Of a stretch of 46,402 nt of DNA, positions 26,301 to 33,599 are shown in pieces. Source of the stretch: Bryobacterales bacterium (GTDB lineage Bacteria; Acidobacteriota; Terriglobia; Bryobacterales; Bryobacteraceae); contig DAIDIH010000323.1 of assembly GCA_027459465.1 (NCBI GenBank), forward strand, positions 1 to 46,402, in the 5' to 3' direction. Positions within the stretch are counted from its first letter, which is position 1, and each line of letters starts with the position of its first letter. The notes under the pieces were generated by a model. That model saw only the letters and a program-made list of their open reading frames with translations, ran no database searches and was not told the DNA's origin. Position numbers and translations under genes: made by a program.

Positions 26301-26382
26301 TCGCATCTTGCGCTAACGCGCGGCATAAGGCCGCCACCACACCGAGCATGCGCAGGCCCAAAGTCCATCGCCCGCGAGACAT
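23305..26382 (-). CDS. TonB-dependent receptor, Oar-like
   Basis: 1025 residues from the ATG at 26382 (MSRGRWTLGLRMLG, signal peptide to about residue 25). The longer upstream reading is low-complexity antisense of the Tad gene and is rejected. Parts: CarboxypepD_reg-like domain ('LAGEVRDATDAAVRGADVTL', about 30-110), plug ('LGAFPLAERSFANIAYLAPG', then 'SVDGADNSDDYIGGFLQNFS'), and a barrel ending in 'LGLRITF', a normal outer-membrane terminus. It starts 35 bp after the TadG/vWA gene on the same strand, and a TATACT box in the gap suggests its own promoter. The 3' end overlaps the sulfatase by 11 bp tail to tail. The imported substrate is unknown. Confidence 0.9.
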   Translation of the reverse strand: MSRGRWTLGLRMLGVVAALCRALAQDATGSLAGEVRDATDAAVRGADVTLRRQGAPFTRRTTTGPRGEFRFSDLPPALYSIRVEASGMSPAASNVTVNAAAASAVRILLVPALVKQTVLVEGEASSVTTQPVEGESTVLGGVITARDLGAFPLAERSFANIAYLAPGTEPVEPSDPTKARITAVSVGGSSGLNNVLSVDGADNSDDYIGGFLQNFSPSAIGEFNFRTTQEDADTGRTVGGSVVISTRRGSNDWHGEADVFERAAALNARFPIENPAPLPKQPFSRQNYVGALGGPVVKDKLWFFSSFEFVDEHASIAYSPTSLTQFRALSTLASDGLVPGVTSIPVPDNVPVPFRDFLSDFRMDWAQSSRSQWFARLAADSYVTDNALLQQGTLPSTGATSHNNYGNAVIGNQFVFGPNWLGSLTLDASLLHLTMARNSNLGYALAFPFSSTYQTISGFETFGDNQFVTPITAFPILRNQEKYQVRYAVTRSSGRHSPSFGVDFIHEPVLSGALAANAESLTIFPQDPATYLTNPAQFTVDRTCTPAAGLEVTPGTSCTTVPAGNGSFSQNIQRLGLYALDSWRITPRLTLNYGIRYDTTFGLFTASGQSQLANSALSTLQALQIPLFAAPVAPHDYRGAIAPRLGIAYALDRSRSTILRAGFGLFYNDLAQVGWVTAFQAVNQPPGLCAKPGDPGCLPGAAAGGAGALIDPGYKTPYALHASAGIEHAFSRNWLLSSSWVHETGMHGYRRYDYQSGYTLTSPLYAADPATQQNYVPNISVFRSDNRSVYDALFVHLQGNLNSRLSLIVNYTLSRAYTWGCVLGELFDYVNGVCDPRAAFRPGDYGPSGEDVPNRLVVAGVYHTPGGFELSFLSQAESARPFTMTTPVDVNGFGDLVDDRAVVNGVQTAMDGFRGTPLLETDLRVTRPFHFADRWTAAPFIEFFNLFNRNNPGANYVTNLAALPTPVNNLANATAFCLNPTCTSTQPITSLNQLRVPAGALGDFFGPGTTVGIPFAAQLGLRITF

Positions 26383-26392
26383 GAAAATGGAA

Positions 26393-26398
26393 AGTATA
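26393..26398 (-). promoter_or_regulatory. -10 element upstream of TonB receptor
   Basis: On the minus strand TATACT lies 10 bases before the receptor ATG, in the 35-bp gap after the TadG gene. No convincing -35 box is visible at 17 bp. If used, the mRNA would have only a very short leader. Confidence 0.35.
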
Positions 26399-26417
26399 AC
26401 ACTGCGGGCTGCGGATC

Positions 26418-28007
26418 CTAGTGGCTGAGGCGGAGCAGACTGGAGGCGATTTGGGCGAAGAGGCCAGCGAGCTGGCTTTTGTCGGAAGCGGCGAAGAAAA
26501 GGCCCTGCTGCTGGGTGGAATTGTAGTAGGGGTTCACGACAGGGGCGGTGCCGGTGGGCTCGTAGAGGGGGAGCGGGGGGACTTGCTGGAGATTGGAGAC
26601 AAAGGGGAGGAAGTATTTCTGGACGGGGTCGGTGCCGTTTCCCAGCAGGAAGATGGAGTGGATGACGATGTTGTAGTTGGTGTCGCTCCGTACGGCGTTG
26701 GCTTGATTGATGGCGGAGTTCATGCTGGCGGCTCCGATGGACGTGGGCTGGTCGAAGCGCCACTTGCCGGTGTAAGGGCCGGACTGGAAGAAGTTGCTGC
26801 CAGTGCCGACGGTGGGGTAATTCGCGAAGAGGCCGCCAGTGTAGGCGCAGGTGCCGGCGGGGTTGCACTGCCAGTTCACGGGATAGACCCAGGTGTCGTT
26901 GAAGCCATGAGTGGAGTTTCCGAAGCGGTCGGAATCGGGGATGTAGGCGAGAGTTTGACGGAGGCCGTCATTGCTCGTGGGGCAACCGGAGGGGAAACCA
27001 GTGGGGGTGGTGTCGGTATCGAAGTCTTTGCTGAGGCCGGAGGTATGGCCGGTGCCGAGGAAATTAGGCCACTGGGAGATGGCGCCCGTGACGGCGCCCG
27101 ATGCGGTCGTGCAGACGGGCATATTACAGAGGGCGCCATTGTTGGTGCACCCGGAAGGACCGCCGCTGAAGCCGTAGCGCCGGTCGGTCTGATTGCGGAA
27201 GGGGTAGGCGGCGCTGATGGAGTTGGGCATGCCGTCGGTAAACAGGACGATGGCGTTAAGAGCGAGAGGGAGGTTCGCGGACTTGATCTGGTTGTAGGCG
27301 AGGTTGAGGGCGGCGGTGGTGTTGGTCGAGCTGGTGCAGGTGAGCGCATTGATCTCGTTGACGAGGGCATTGCCGACCTTCCAGTTCGGGCTGATCGGGT
27401 ATTTAAGATGCGCTATCGCTTCGAAGGCGACGAGGCCGAGCTGGTCGTAAGCGCTGAAATTGTTTGCAAATCCGGCGGCCGCTTGGACCATAGTCTGGCA
27501 GGCCGTGGAGCCATTGTAGTAGTTGTTCATCGATCCGGAGATGTCGAGGACCATCATCATCACGAGCCCGCGGCGGGAGGCGGTTCCGGTGCTGGTGAGG
27601 TTGACATTGGAGAAGTTGGCCAGGCGCATGAAGTAGACGGGCGCCGAGACGGAGGCGGTGACGGAGATGTTGACCGTTCCGTTGCTGCCCTGGCTAAAGG
27701 TGGAACTGACAGCGGAGGCTGGATTGAAGGGAGCTACGCCGAGGTAACCCTGGGGGAAGTTAGCCTGGAAAAAGGACTGACCGGCGGCAGCGGCGTAGGA
27801 GTTGGCCTCGGCGGGAGTGCTGCCGAGGTTGAGGGAGCGGCCTGCCCCGAGGGCTGCGGCGTCAACCGCGGCGCTGAGGCGTCCCTTGATGACCATGAGG
27901 AGGGTCGCGTCGACGGCGAGGCCGGCAAAGAGAGAAAGGAAGACGGTGGCAAGACTGGTCAGGATGAGAGCGATGCCGTGTTCGCGGTTGCCGAGCGAGG
28001 GTGTCAT
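26418..28007 (-). CDS. TadG-like protein with von Willebrand A domain
   Basis: 529 residues. The N-terminus has the Tad pseudopilin form: 'NREHGIALILTSLATVFLSL' leading into one hydrophobic helix, followed by the 'KGRLSAAVDAAALGAGRSL' segment of TadG. A vWA domain (about 150-500) carries the MIDAS motif DISGSM and a second metal region 'IVLFTDGMPNS'. TadG-type proteins with vWA modules sit at the envelope and take part in tight-adherence pili and attachment. It starts four bases after the TadE-like gene. No secretion ATPase or platform gene (tadA/B/C) is in the window, so assembly would rely on genes elsewhere. Confidence 0.88.
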   Translation of the reverse strand: MTPSLGNREHGIALILTSLATVFLSLFAGLAVDATLLMVIKGRLSAAVDAAALGAGRSLNLGSTPAEANSYAAAAGQSFFQANFPQGYLGVAPFNPASAVSSTFSQGSNGTVNISVTASVSAPVYFMRLANFSNVNLTSTGTASRRGLVMMMVLDISGSMNNYYNGSTACQTMVQAAAGFANNFSAYDQLGLVAFEAIAHLKYPISPNWKVGNALVNEINALTCTSSTNTTAALNLAYNQIKSANLPLALNAIVLFTDGMPNSISAAYPFRNQTDRRYGFSGGPSGCTNNGALCNMPVCTTASGAVTGAISQWPNFLGTGHTSGLSKDFDTDTTPTGFPSGCPTSNDGLRQTLAYIPDSDRFGNSTHGFNDTWVYPVNWQCNPAGTCAYTGGLFANYPTVGTGSNFFQSGPYTGKWRFDQPTSIGAASMNSAINQANAVRSDTNYNIVIHSIFLLGNGTDPVQKYFLPFVSNLQQVPPLPLYEPTGTAPVVNPYYNSTQQQGLFFAASDKSQLAGLFAQIASSLLRLSH

Positions 28008-28011
28008 AAGG

Positions 28012-28701
28012 TCAGGACAAGTCTCTGGCGTAAAGCATTGGCAAGGGGAAGATGGAGAAGAGGTTCAGAGCGGAGACATTGACCGCGGCTTCGGAGACGA
28101 AGGTATAGCTGCCGGGGTCGAGGTAGAGGAGTCCACTGGTCCAACCGGAAGAACTCATGAGGGATGGATCCGGGAAGTCGAGGGCCCGATTGCCGGTGTT
28201 GAGGGTGTAGTCGTGAGGATCAATGTTGCCGGCCGAGTCCGGGGTGGTGGCCGGGTTGCCGGTGACGGAAGTGAACAGGCCCGAGTTGCCGATCACGATC
28301 CGGTTTGTGATTACGTAGTAGTTCAGATTCGGACAGGCCGAGGACGTGGCGGCGACTCCCTGAGCAAGGCAGTCGTTGCTGTCGACGCGGTAGACGCGGG
28401 TGAGGATGACGACGCCGTTGCCGCTCGAATTCGGCAGATAGGAGCCGGATTGATTCATGCCGAGGCCCTGGGCAGCCTTGACGACCAATTGCTGGTTATC
28501 GGTTTGGGCGAGGTTGATGCCGCGGACATTCAGGACATCGGCGACGCGACAAACCTCACCCACTTGGATGGACTTGACCAAGGCGAGGCCCGTGCTGAAG
28601 GCTCCTGCAAGCAAGGGAGTGAGAAAGGCCATGCAGAGGGCGAATTCGATGATGGCGTTGCCCTGGCGGCGGCGGGAGATGGCAGCAGGACGATGGGGCA
28701 T
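28012..28701 (-). CDS. TadE-like pseudopilin
   Basis: 229 residues. A basic leader and hydrophobic helix, 'RRRQGNAIIEFALCMAFLTP', match the TadE N-terminus (G-N-A-x-x-E-F-A processing region, with the conserved Glu). The remaining ~180 residues form an extracytoplasmic domain without a recognised signature, containing three cysteines that may pair. It starts 12 bp after the TadE gene and ends four bases before the TadG gene, so the three are translated from one transcript. Probably a minor pilin subunit processed by a prepilin peptidase. Confidence 0.83.
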   Translation of the reverse strand: MPHRPAAISRRRQGNAIIEFALCMAFLTPLLAGAFSTGLALVKSIQVGEVCRVADVLNVRGINLAQTDNQQLVVKAAQGLGMNQSGSYLPNSSGNGVVILTRVYRVDSNDCLAQGVAATSSACPNLNYYVITNRIVIGNSGLFTSVTGNPATTPDSAGNIDPHDYTLNTGNRALDFPDPSLMSSSGWTSGLLYLDPGSYTFVSEAAVNVSALNLFSIFPLPMLYARDLS

Positions 28702-28713
28702 GGCGGAAACCGG

Positions 28714-29313
28714 CTAATAAGGAGGGGGGCTTGTGGTTCCGACGGGGTAGCCTTCGAGGACATCGGCGCTACTGGCACCGAGGGTGGCAGCGGTTTGCGG
28801 GAGAAAGCCCGCGATAGGAGCCATCCAGTTCCATTGATAGCCGGAGATGACAACCTCGACGACGTTGCCGGTTTGGTTGAAGTAGCTGACGTTAGGGAAA
28901 TTGGGGTCGGTGCTGGTGACGGGCACCGAGGTGAGGGGCGCGGCCAAGTTGAAGGGGGCGTAGTAGTTGACGGTGATCAGGTTGGCGCCCTGGGACCCGC
29001 TGAGGAAGCCGAAAGAGTTGTCTTGAACGATTTGTTTTATGCACGCAGTCTGGGAAGAGCATGTGTTGCCGTTGTAAGTGGGGCTGTAGGTGATGGCCCA
29101 ACGGACGGCAGTGCGGGTGGCATTTTGAAGGGCGCCTTTGATGAAAAGAAGGAGACAGGCATTGCCGATGCCGAAAAACATGGCGAGGAGGGGGAGGATA
29201 ATGAGGGAAACTTCAACCATGGTGTTACCCCCCTGGGAGTGTGCGCGGCGGGTTGAGGCGGGGGAGCCGTGTGAGGGTTTTGGGCCGGGAGATGGCTGTG
29301 GGTGTGCTGGCAT
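28714..29313 (-). CDS. TadE-family pseudopilin
   Basis: 199 residues; first gene of the three-gene pseudopilin operon. The start ATG at 29313 is preceded by AGGGGA at a suitable distance. A 30-residue Pro/Ser/Arg-rich leader precedes 'QGGNTMVEVSLIILPLLAMF', the TadE helix with its processing site and Glu. Two cysteines in 'GNTCSSQTACIKQ' may form a disulfide in the secreted part. The leader is longer than usual, and a downstream start at the Met in NTMVEV cannot be used without losing the processing region. It is divergent from the HtrA-type protease gene. Confidence 0.83.
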   Translation of the reverse strand: MPAHPQPSPGPKPSHGSPASTRRAHSQGGNTMVEVSLIILPLLAMFFGIGNACLLLFIKGALQNATRTAVRWAITYSPTYNGNTCSSQTACIKQIVQDNSFGFLSGSQGANLITVNYYAPFNLAAPLTSVPVTSTDPNFPNVSYFNQTGNVVEVVISGYQWNWMAPIAGFLPQTAATLGASSADVLEGYPVGTTSPPPY

Positions 29314-29489
29314 CTTACAATTCCCCTGCCGCGGCGCGATGGCGCTGAGGCTTGTCCGCTTTAACGTATCGGCACGAAAGGCGGGAAACTTTAGTCTGGT
29401 TAGGCGGAAAGAATGAGAGTTAGGGAAACGAGGGTGAGGGGATCCGCATCAAGGAAGATGGGGGCAATTTCTTTCCAAGGAGGAAAGAT

Positions 29490-30902
29490 TTGACACGGAG
29501 AACGGGCGTTTTATCGGGATGGGTGTGGATAGCGCTGGTGTGCTGGACGGCACGGGCCGGAAATCCGGCGAATCCGCTGGAGCAGATGGATGCTTCGATG
29601 CGGGAGTTGGTGAAGAAGGTTTCGCCGGCGGTGGTGAAGATCGAGGTGGTGGGGTATGGGCCGGCGGAGACGGACAGCAAGCGGAACACGGCTCTGATTG
29701 AGAAGCAGACGAGCGTGGGGTCGGGGGTGATTGTCGACCCTTCCGGCTATATTGTGACGAACGCGCACGTGGTGAGCGGGGCGGTTCATTTGCACGTGAT
29801 TCTGCCGCAGCCGATGCGGGCGGGGAGTTCGGCGCTGGAGAACCTGGAGCGGCATGAGAAGACGGTGGAGGGGCGGGTGATCGGGGTGAGCGAGACCGTG
29901 GACCTGGCGGTGGTGAAGATCGACGGGAAGGACCTGCCGTCGCTGCCGCTGGACAACGGGGCGGAGGTGCAGCAGGGGGAGATGGCGTTTGCGTTCGGGA
30001 GTCCGGAGGGTTTGGAGAACACGGTGACGATGGGGCTGGTGAGCGCGGCGCTGCGGCAGCCGGACCCGGACAAGCCGATGGTGTACGTGCAGACGGACGC
30101 GGCGATCAATCCGGGGAACAGCGGGGGTCCGCTGGTGGATGTGCATGGGAATCTGATTGGGATTAACACGTTCATCCTGTCGCAGTCGGGCGGGAACGAG
30201 GGGTTGGGATTTGCGATTCCGGCGCCGATGGTGAGGATGATTTACCCGCAGATCCGGAAGTATGGGCACACGCATCGCGGGCAGATTGGGGTGAACGTGC
30301 AGCGGGTGACTCCGGCTTTGGCCGAAGGTTTGGGGTTGCCGGATACTTCGGAGGTGATCATCTCGGACCTGTTGCCGGACGGCCCGGCGGACCGGGCTGG
30401 GGTGAAGGTGGGGGACCTGGTGCTGTCGCTGGATGGGAGGCCGGCGACGAGTCTGCCGGCGCTGGAGGCGGGGTTGTTCATGAAGCCGCCGGGGTCGATG
30501 GCGAAGCTGACGGTGTTGCGGGGGAGCGAGAAGCTGGAGATGGACATTCCGGTGGTGCAGCGGCCGCACAATTTCGACAAGCTGGCGGACCTGGTGAATC
30601 CGGAGAAGAGCATGGTGCCGCGGCTGGGGATTTTGGGCGTGGAGATCGACCGGGACCTGGCGAAGGAGTTGGGAGGGCTGCGGATTGAGGCCGGGGTGAT
30701 TGTGGCGGCGCGGGCGGCGGATCCGGCGCGGATTGAGAGCGGGCTGATTCCGGGGGATGTGATTCATTCGTTCAATGGCGTGCCGGTGGTGACGCTGGAT
30801 GGGCTGCGCGACCTGGTGAGCCGGTTGAAGCCGGGGGACCCGGTGGCGATGCAGATTGAGCGCGAGCAGGCGCTGATGTACGTGTCCTTCCTCGTGGATT
30901 GA
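29490..30902 (+). CDS. HtrA/Deg-type serine protease with two PDZ domains
   Basis: 470 residues, starting with TTG at 29490. The start is decided by a perfect AGGAGG at 29478-29483 with a 6-base spacer; no ATG fits. A signal peptide ends near residue 23 (TARAG). The trypsin-like domain has His93 (TNAHVV), Asp138 (ETVDLAVVKI) and Ser211 (NPGNSGGPL), so it is catalytically complete. Two PDZ domains follow (about 255-350 and 370-468, 'SDLLPDGPADRAGVKVGDLV' and 'GLIPGDVIHSFNGVPV'). It acts in envelope protein quality control. The rare TTG start with a very strong ribosome site may tune its level. It precedes the DUF1015 gene by 39 bp. Confidence 0.93.
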   Translation: MTRRTGVLSGWVWIALVCWTARAGNPANPLEQMDASMRELVKKVSPAVVKIEVVGYGPAETDSKRNTALIEKQTSVGSGVIVDPSGYIVTNAHVVSGAVHLHVILPQPMRAGSSALENLERHEKTVEGRVIGVSETVDLAVVKIDGKDLPSLPLDNGAEVQQGEMAFAFGSPEGLENTVTMGLVSAALRQPDPDKPMVYVQTDAAINPGNSGGPLVDVHGNLIGINTFILSQSGGNEGLGFAIPAPMVRMIYPQIRKYGHTHRGQIGVNVQRVTPALAEGLGLPDTSEVIISDLLPDGPADRAGVKVGDLVLSLDGRPATSLPALEAGLFMKPPGSMAKLTVLRGSEKLEMDIPVVQRPHNFDKLADLVNPEKSMVPRLGILGVEIDRDLAKELGGLRIEAGVIVAARAADPARIESGLIPGDVIHSFNGVPVVTLDGLRDLVSRLKPGDPVAMQIEREQALMYVSFLVD

Positions 30903-30941
30903 GCGGCGGGTGCTGGTATCCTGAAGGTTTCCCTTCGGATC

Positions 30942-32174
30942 ATGGCTCGCATTTATCCTTTTGAGGCCTACCGCTATGCACCTGGGGCGGGGCCGCTCGA
31001 TACGCTGGTTACACAGCCTTACGACAAGATTTCGCCCGCGATGCGGGAGCGGTATCTAGCGCTGAACCCGCATAACCTGGTGCGGATTATTCTGGGCGAG
31101 ACGCGGGCGGAGGATTCGGCCGCGGACAATGTTTACACGCGGGCGGCGGCGCTGCTGGAGGAGTGGACGAGGCGCGGGGTGCTGGTTCGGGACGCGGCGC
31201 CGGGATTTTACGTTTATTCCCAGGAGTTCACGCTGCCGGGTACGGGGGAGCGGTTCACGCGGCGGGGGTTCATCGGGTTGGGGGCACTGGAGGAGTATTC
31301 GGCGAAGGTGGTGCACCGGCATGAGCAGACGCTGACGGGTCCGAAGAAAGACCGGATGGAGCTGCTGCGGCACACGCGGGCGCATTTCGGGCAGATTTTC
31401 ATGCTGTATCCGGACGCGGAGGGGAAGGCCGAGGCGATTCTGGAGGAGGCGTCGGCGGGGGCAGCGGCGGCGGAGGTGGTGGACGAGTACGGGGTGACGC
31501 ACCGGCTGTGGGTGGCGGCATCGCCGGAGGTGACGGGGCGGCTGCAGGCGGCGATGGCGGAGAAGAAACTGCTGATTGCGGACGGGCATCACCGGTACGA
31601 GACGGCGCTGAGCTTTTACCGGGACCATGGCACGCTGGCGGGGGCGGACCGCGTGATGATGACGTTTGTGAATATGTATTCGCCGGGGTTGAAGATTCTG
31701 GCGACGCACCGGGTGGTGAGCGGCGTGGAAGGATTTGCGGCGGGGCCGATGCTGCGGGCGATGGGCGCGCGGGAGGCGGCGTCATTGGGCGAGATTGCGG
31801 AGATGTTCCGCAAGCCGGCGCCGGAGCGGGTGCGTATGGGCGTGGCGCTGGCGGGCGGGCGGTATTGGGTGATCGACCGGGCGCGGAAAGCGGGGGAACT
31901 GGATGTGCAGGTGCTGCACCAGGAGATACTGGCGGGGCAGTTAGGGATAAGTGAAGAAGCGGTGCGGGAGGAGCGGTGTCTGCGGTATGTGCGGGGGCTC
32001 GAGGAGGCGGCGGGGCTGGTGGAGAAGGGCGAGGCGCAGGCGGCGTTTCTGCTGGAGCCGGTGACGGTGGAGCAGGTGGCGGAAGTGGCGTTTTCGGGCG
32101 GCGTGATGCCGCAGAAATCGACGGATTTTTACCCGAAGCTGTTGAGCGGGATGACGATTTATAAGCTAGGTTGA
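30942..32174 (+). CDS. DUF1015 family protein
   Basis: 410 residues, cytosolic. It shows the family's conserved blocks: 'VTQPYDKISPAMRERYLALN' near the start, 'ALEEYSAKVVHRHEQTLTGP' in the middle, and 'LLIADGHHRYETALSF', whose Asp-Gly-His-His motif suggests a metal or phosphate site. 'GVMPQKSTDFYPKLLSGM' closes the protein. DUF1015 proteins occur widely in bacteria and archaea; no reaction is established. Length is normal. It lies between the protease and the cyclophilin gene with a 7-bp gap to the latter, so the three may share a transcript. Confidence 0.92.
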   Translation: MARIYPFEAYRYAPGAGPLDTLVTQPYDKISPAMRERYLALNPHNLVRIILGETRAEDSAADNVYTRAAALLEEWTRRGVLVRDAAPGFYVYSQEFTLPGTGERFTRRGFIGLGALEEYSAKVVHRHEQTLTGPKKDRMELLRHTRAHFGQIFMLYPDAEGKAEAILEEASAGAAAAEVVDEYGVTHRLWVAASPEVTGRLQAAMAEKKLLIADGHHRYETALSFYRDHGTLAGADRVMMTFVNMYSPGLKILATHRVVSGVEGFAAGPMLRAMGAREAASLGEIAEMFRKPAPERVRMGVALAGGRYWVIDRARKAGELDVQVLHQEILAGQLGISEEAVREERCLRYVRGLEEAAGLVEKGEAQAAFLLEPVTVEQVAEVAFSGGVMPQKSTDFYPKLLSGMTIYKLG

Positions 32175-32181
32175 GATTGTT

Positions 32182-33588
32182 ATGAAGCTGTATGTGTGGG
32201 GTCTTGTTGTTTTGGCGGCGGTTGGTGCTTCGGCGCAGAATGTTACCGGGCCGCTGATTACCTTCAAGACGAACTTCGGCGATATTAATGTGCAGTTACT
32301 GCCGGACGATGCGCCGCTGAATGTGGCGAACTTTCTGAGTTATGTGAACGCGGGGGCGTATAACAACTCGTTCTTTCACCGGTCCGTGCAGAACGGGATT
32401 TACATCATACAGGGCGGAGGGTACGCGTGGACGAGCAGCGGGCCGGTGGCGATTAACCAGAACGGCGCGGTACAGAACGAGTTCAAGGACTCGAATATCC
32501 GGGGCACGCTGGCGATGGCGCTGCTGAGCGGGCAGCCGAACAGCGCGACGAACGAATTTTTCTTTAACAACCGGGACAATTCGGCGCAGCTTGACTCGAC
32601 GTCGAACGGGCCGTTTACGGTGTTTGCGAAGGTGGCGGACCAGGCGAGTTTGCAGGTGATGGACACTATTGCGCTGGTTCAGACTTACGACTTGACGGGA
32701 CTGGGTTCAGCTTATTCGGCGTTTAACCAGATTCCGCTGCAGAATTATACGTCGGGTTCGCCGCTGGTGCTGGGGAACCTCGTGATCATCACGGCGATTG
32801 TGCAGAACGGCGGGACGGCGACGGCGACGCCTTCGATTGCTTCGAACGGGGTGATCATGGCGAGCGCGTTTGGAGGGTACCGGACGGCGGCCCCCGGGGC
32901 GTTCATTGAGATTTACGGGAGCAACCTGGCGGGAACGACGCGGGGATGGAGTGCGAGCGACTTTGTGAATGGGGCGGCGCCGACGATGCTCGATAACGTG
33001 AGTGTGACCATCGGCGGGGTTCCGGCGTATGTAAGTTATGTATCGCCGGCGCAGGTGAACGTGGAGATACCGGACGGGGCGCCGTTGGGCGGGGTGGACG
33101 CGGTGGTGTTGACTTACAATGCGCAGCCGAGCGTGGCGTCGCAGATTCTGGTGACGAACTTACAGGGCGGGATTCTGGCGCCGGCGAGCTTTAATGTCAA
33201 TGGGAAGCAGTACGTGGCGGCGTTTCATGCGGATAACTCGTTTGTGACGAACGGGACGGTGCCGGGGGTGCAGGGGACGCCGGCGAAGGCGGGCGAGACG
33301 ATTGTGATTTACGGGCTGGGATTCGGGCCGGTGAATCCGTCGACGGTTTCCTACTCGGGGCAGATTGCGCAGGGGACGTCGACGCTGCAGAACCCGGTGA
33401 CGTTTTTGTTCAATGGGGCGTTTGAAGCGACGCCGGTCTATCAGGGGCTTTCGCCGGGGTTGACGGGTGTGGATCAGTTTGACGTGACGATTCCGCAGGG
33501 ATTGCCGGCGGGGGATGTGTCGATCACGGTGCTTCAGAACGGGCAACCGATTGCGCAAACGGGTTTGTACATTCCGGTGACGCAGTAG
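32182..33588 (+). CDS. Secreted cyclophilin fused to a TIGR03437 domain
   Basis: 468 residues with a signal peptide (ends near residue 19, ASAQN). Residues about 25-205 are a cyclophilin-type peptidyl-prolyl isomerase: 'TFKTNFGDINVQLLPDDAP', 'NSFFHRSVQNGIYIIQGGGY' and 'ATNEFFFNNRDN'. The core is recognisable, but whether all catalytic residues are kept cannot be judged by eye. Residues about 225-466 form a TIGR03437 domain ('GAFIEIYGSNLAG', 'VYVSPAQVNVEIP'-like strand 'YVSPAQVNVEIP', 'IVIYGLGFGPVNP'), a beta-rich module named from Solibacter proteins. The fusion suggests a foldase tethered to or recognising something at the cell surface. It starts 7 bp after the DUF1015 gene. Confidence 0.9.
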   Translation: MKLYVWGLVVLAAVGASAQNVTGPLITFKTNFGDINVQLLPDDAPLNVANFLSYVNAGAYNNSFFHRSVQNGIYIIQGGGYAWTSSGPVAINQNGAVQNEFKDSNIRGTLAMALLSGQPNSATNEFFFNNRDNSAQLDSTSNGPFTVFAKVADQASLQVMDTIALVQTYDLTGLGSAYSAFNQIPLQNYTSGSPLVLGNLVIITAIVQNGGTATATPSIASNGVIMASAFGGYRTAAPGAFIEIYGSNLAGTTRGWSASDFVNGAAPTMLDNVSVTIGGVPAYVSYVSPAQVNVEIPDGAPLGGVDAVVLTYNAQPSVASQILVTNLQGGILAPASFNVNGKQYVAAFHADNSFVTNGTVPGVQGTPAKAGETIVIYGLGFGPVNPSTVSYSGQIAQGTSTLQNPVTFLFNGAFEATPVYQGLSPGLTGVDQFDVTIPQGLPAGDVSITVLQNGQPIAQTGLYIPVTQ

Positions 33589-33599
33589 GAGCCGGCCGG

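Noticed and set aside
24142..26316. Plus-strand open frames inside the receptor gene at 23305-26382
   Set aside because: Low-complexity Gly/Ala/Glu-rich antisense translations; the minus-strand receptor explains the region.
26421..29256. Long plus-strand open frames opposite the Tad operon (about 550 and 480 codons)
   Set aside because: They are antisense of well-supported TadE/TadG genes, rich in Gly/Glu/Asp/Val with no domain pattern; high GC keeps such frames open.
29511..30767. 418-codon minus frame opposite the HtrA-type protease
   Set aside because: Arg/His/Pro-rich shadow; the plus strand has catalytic triad and PDZ motifs.
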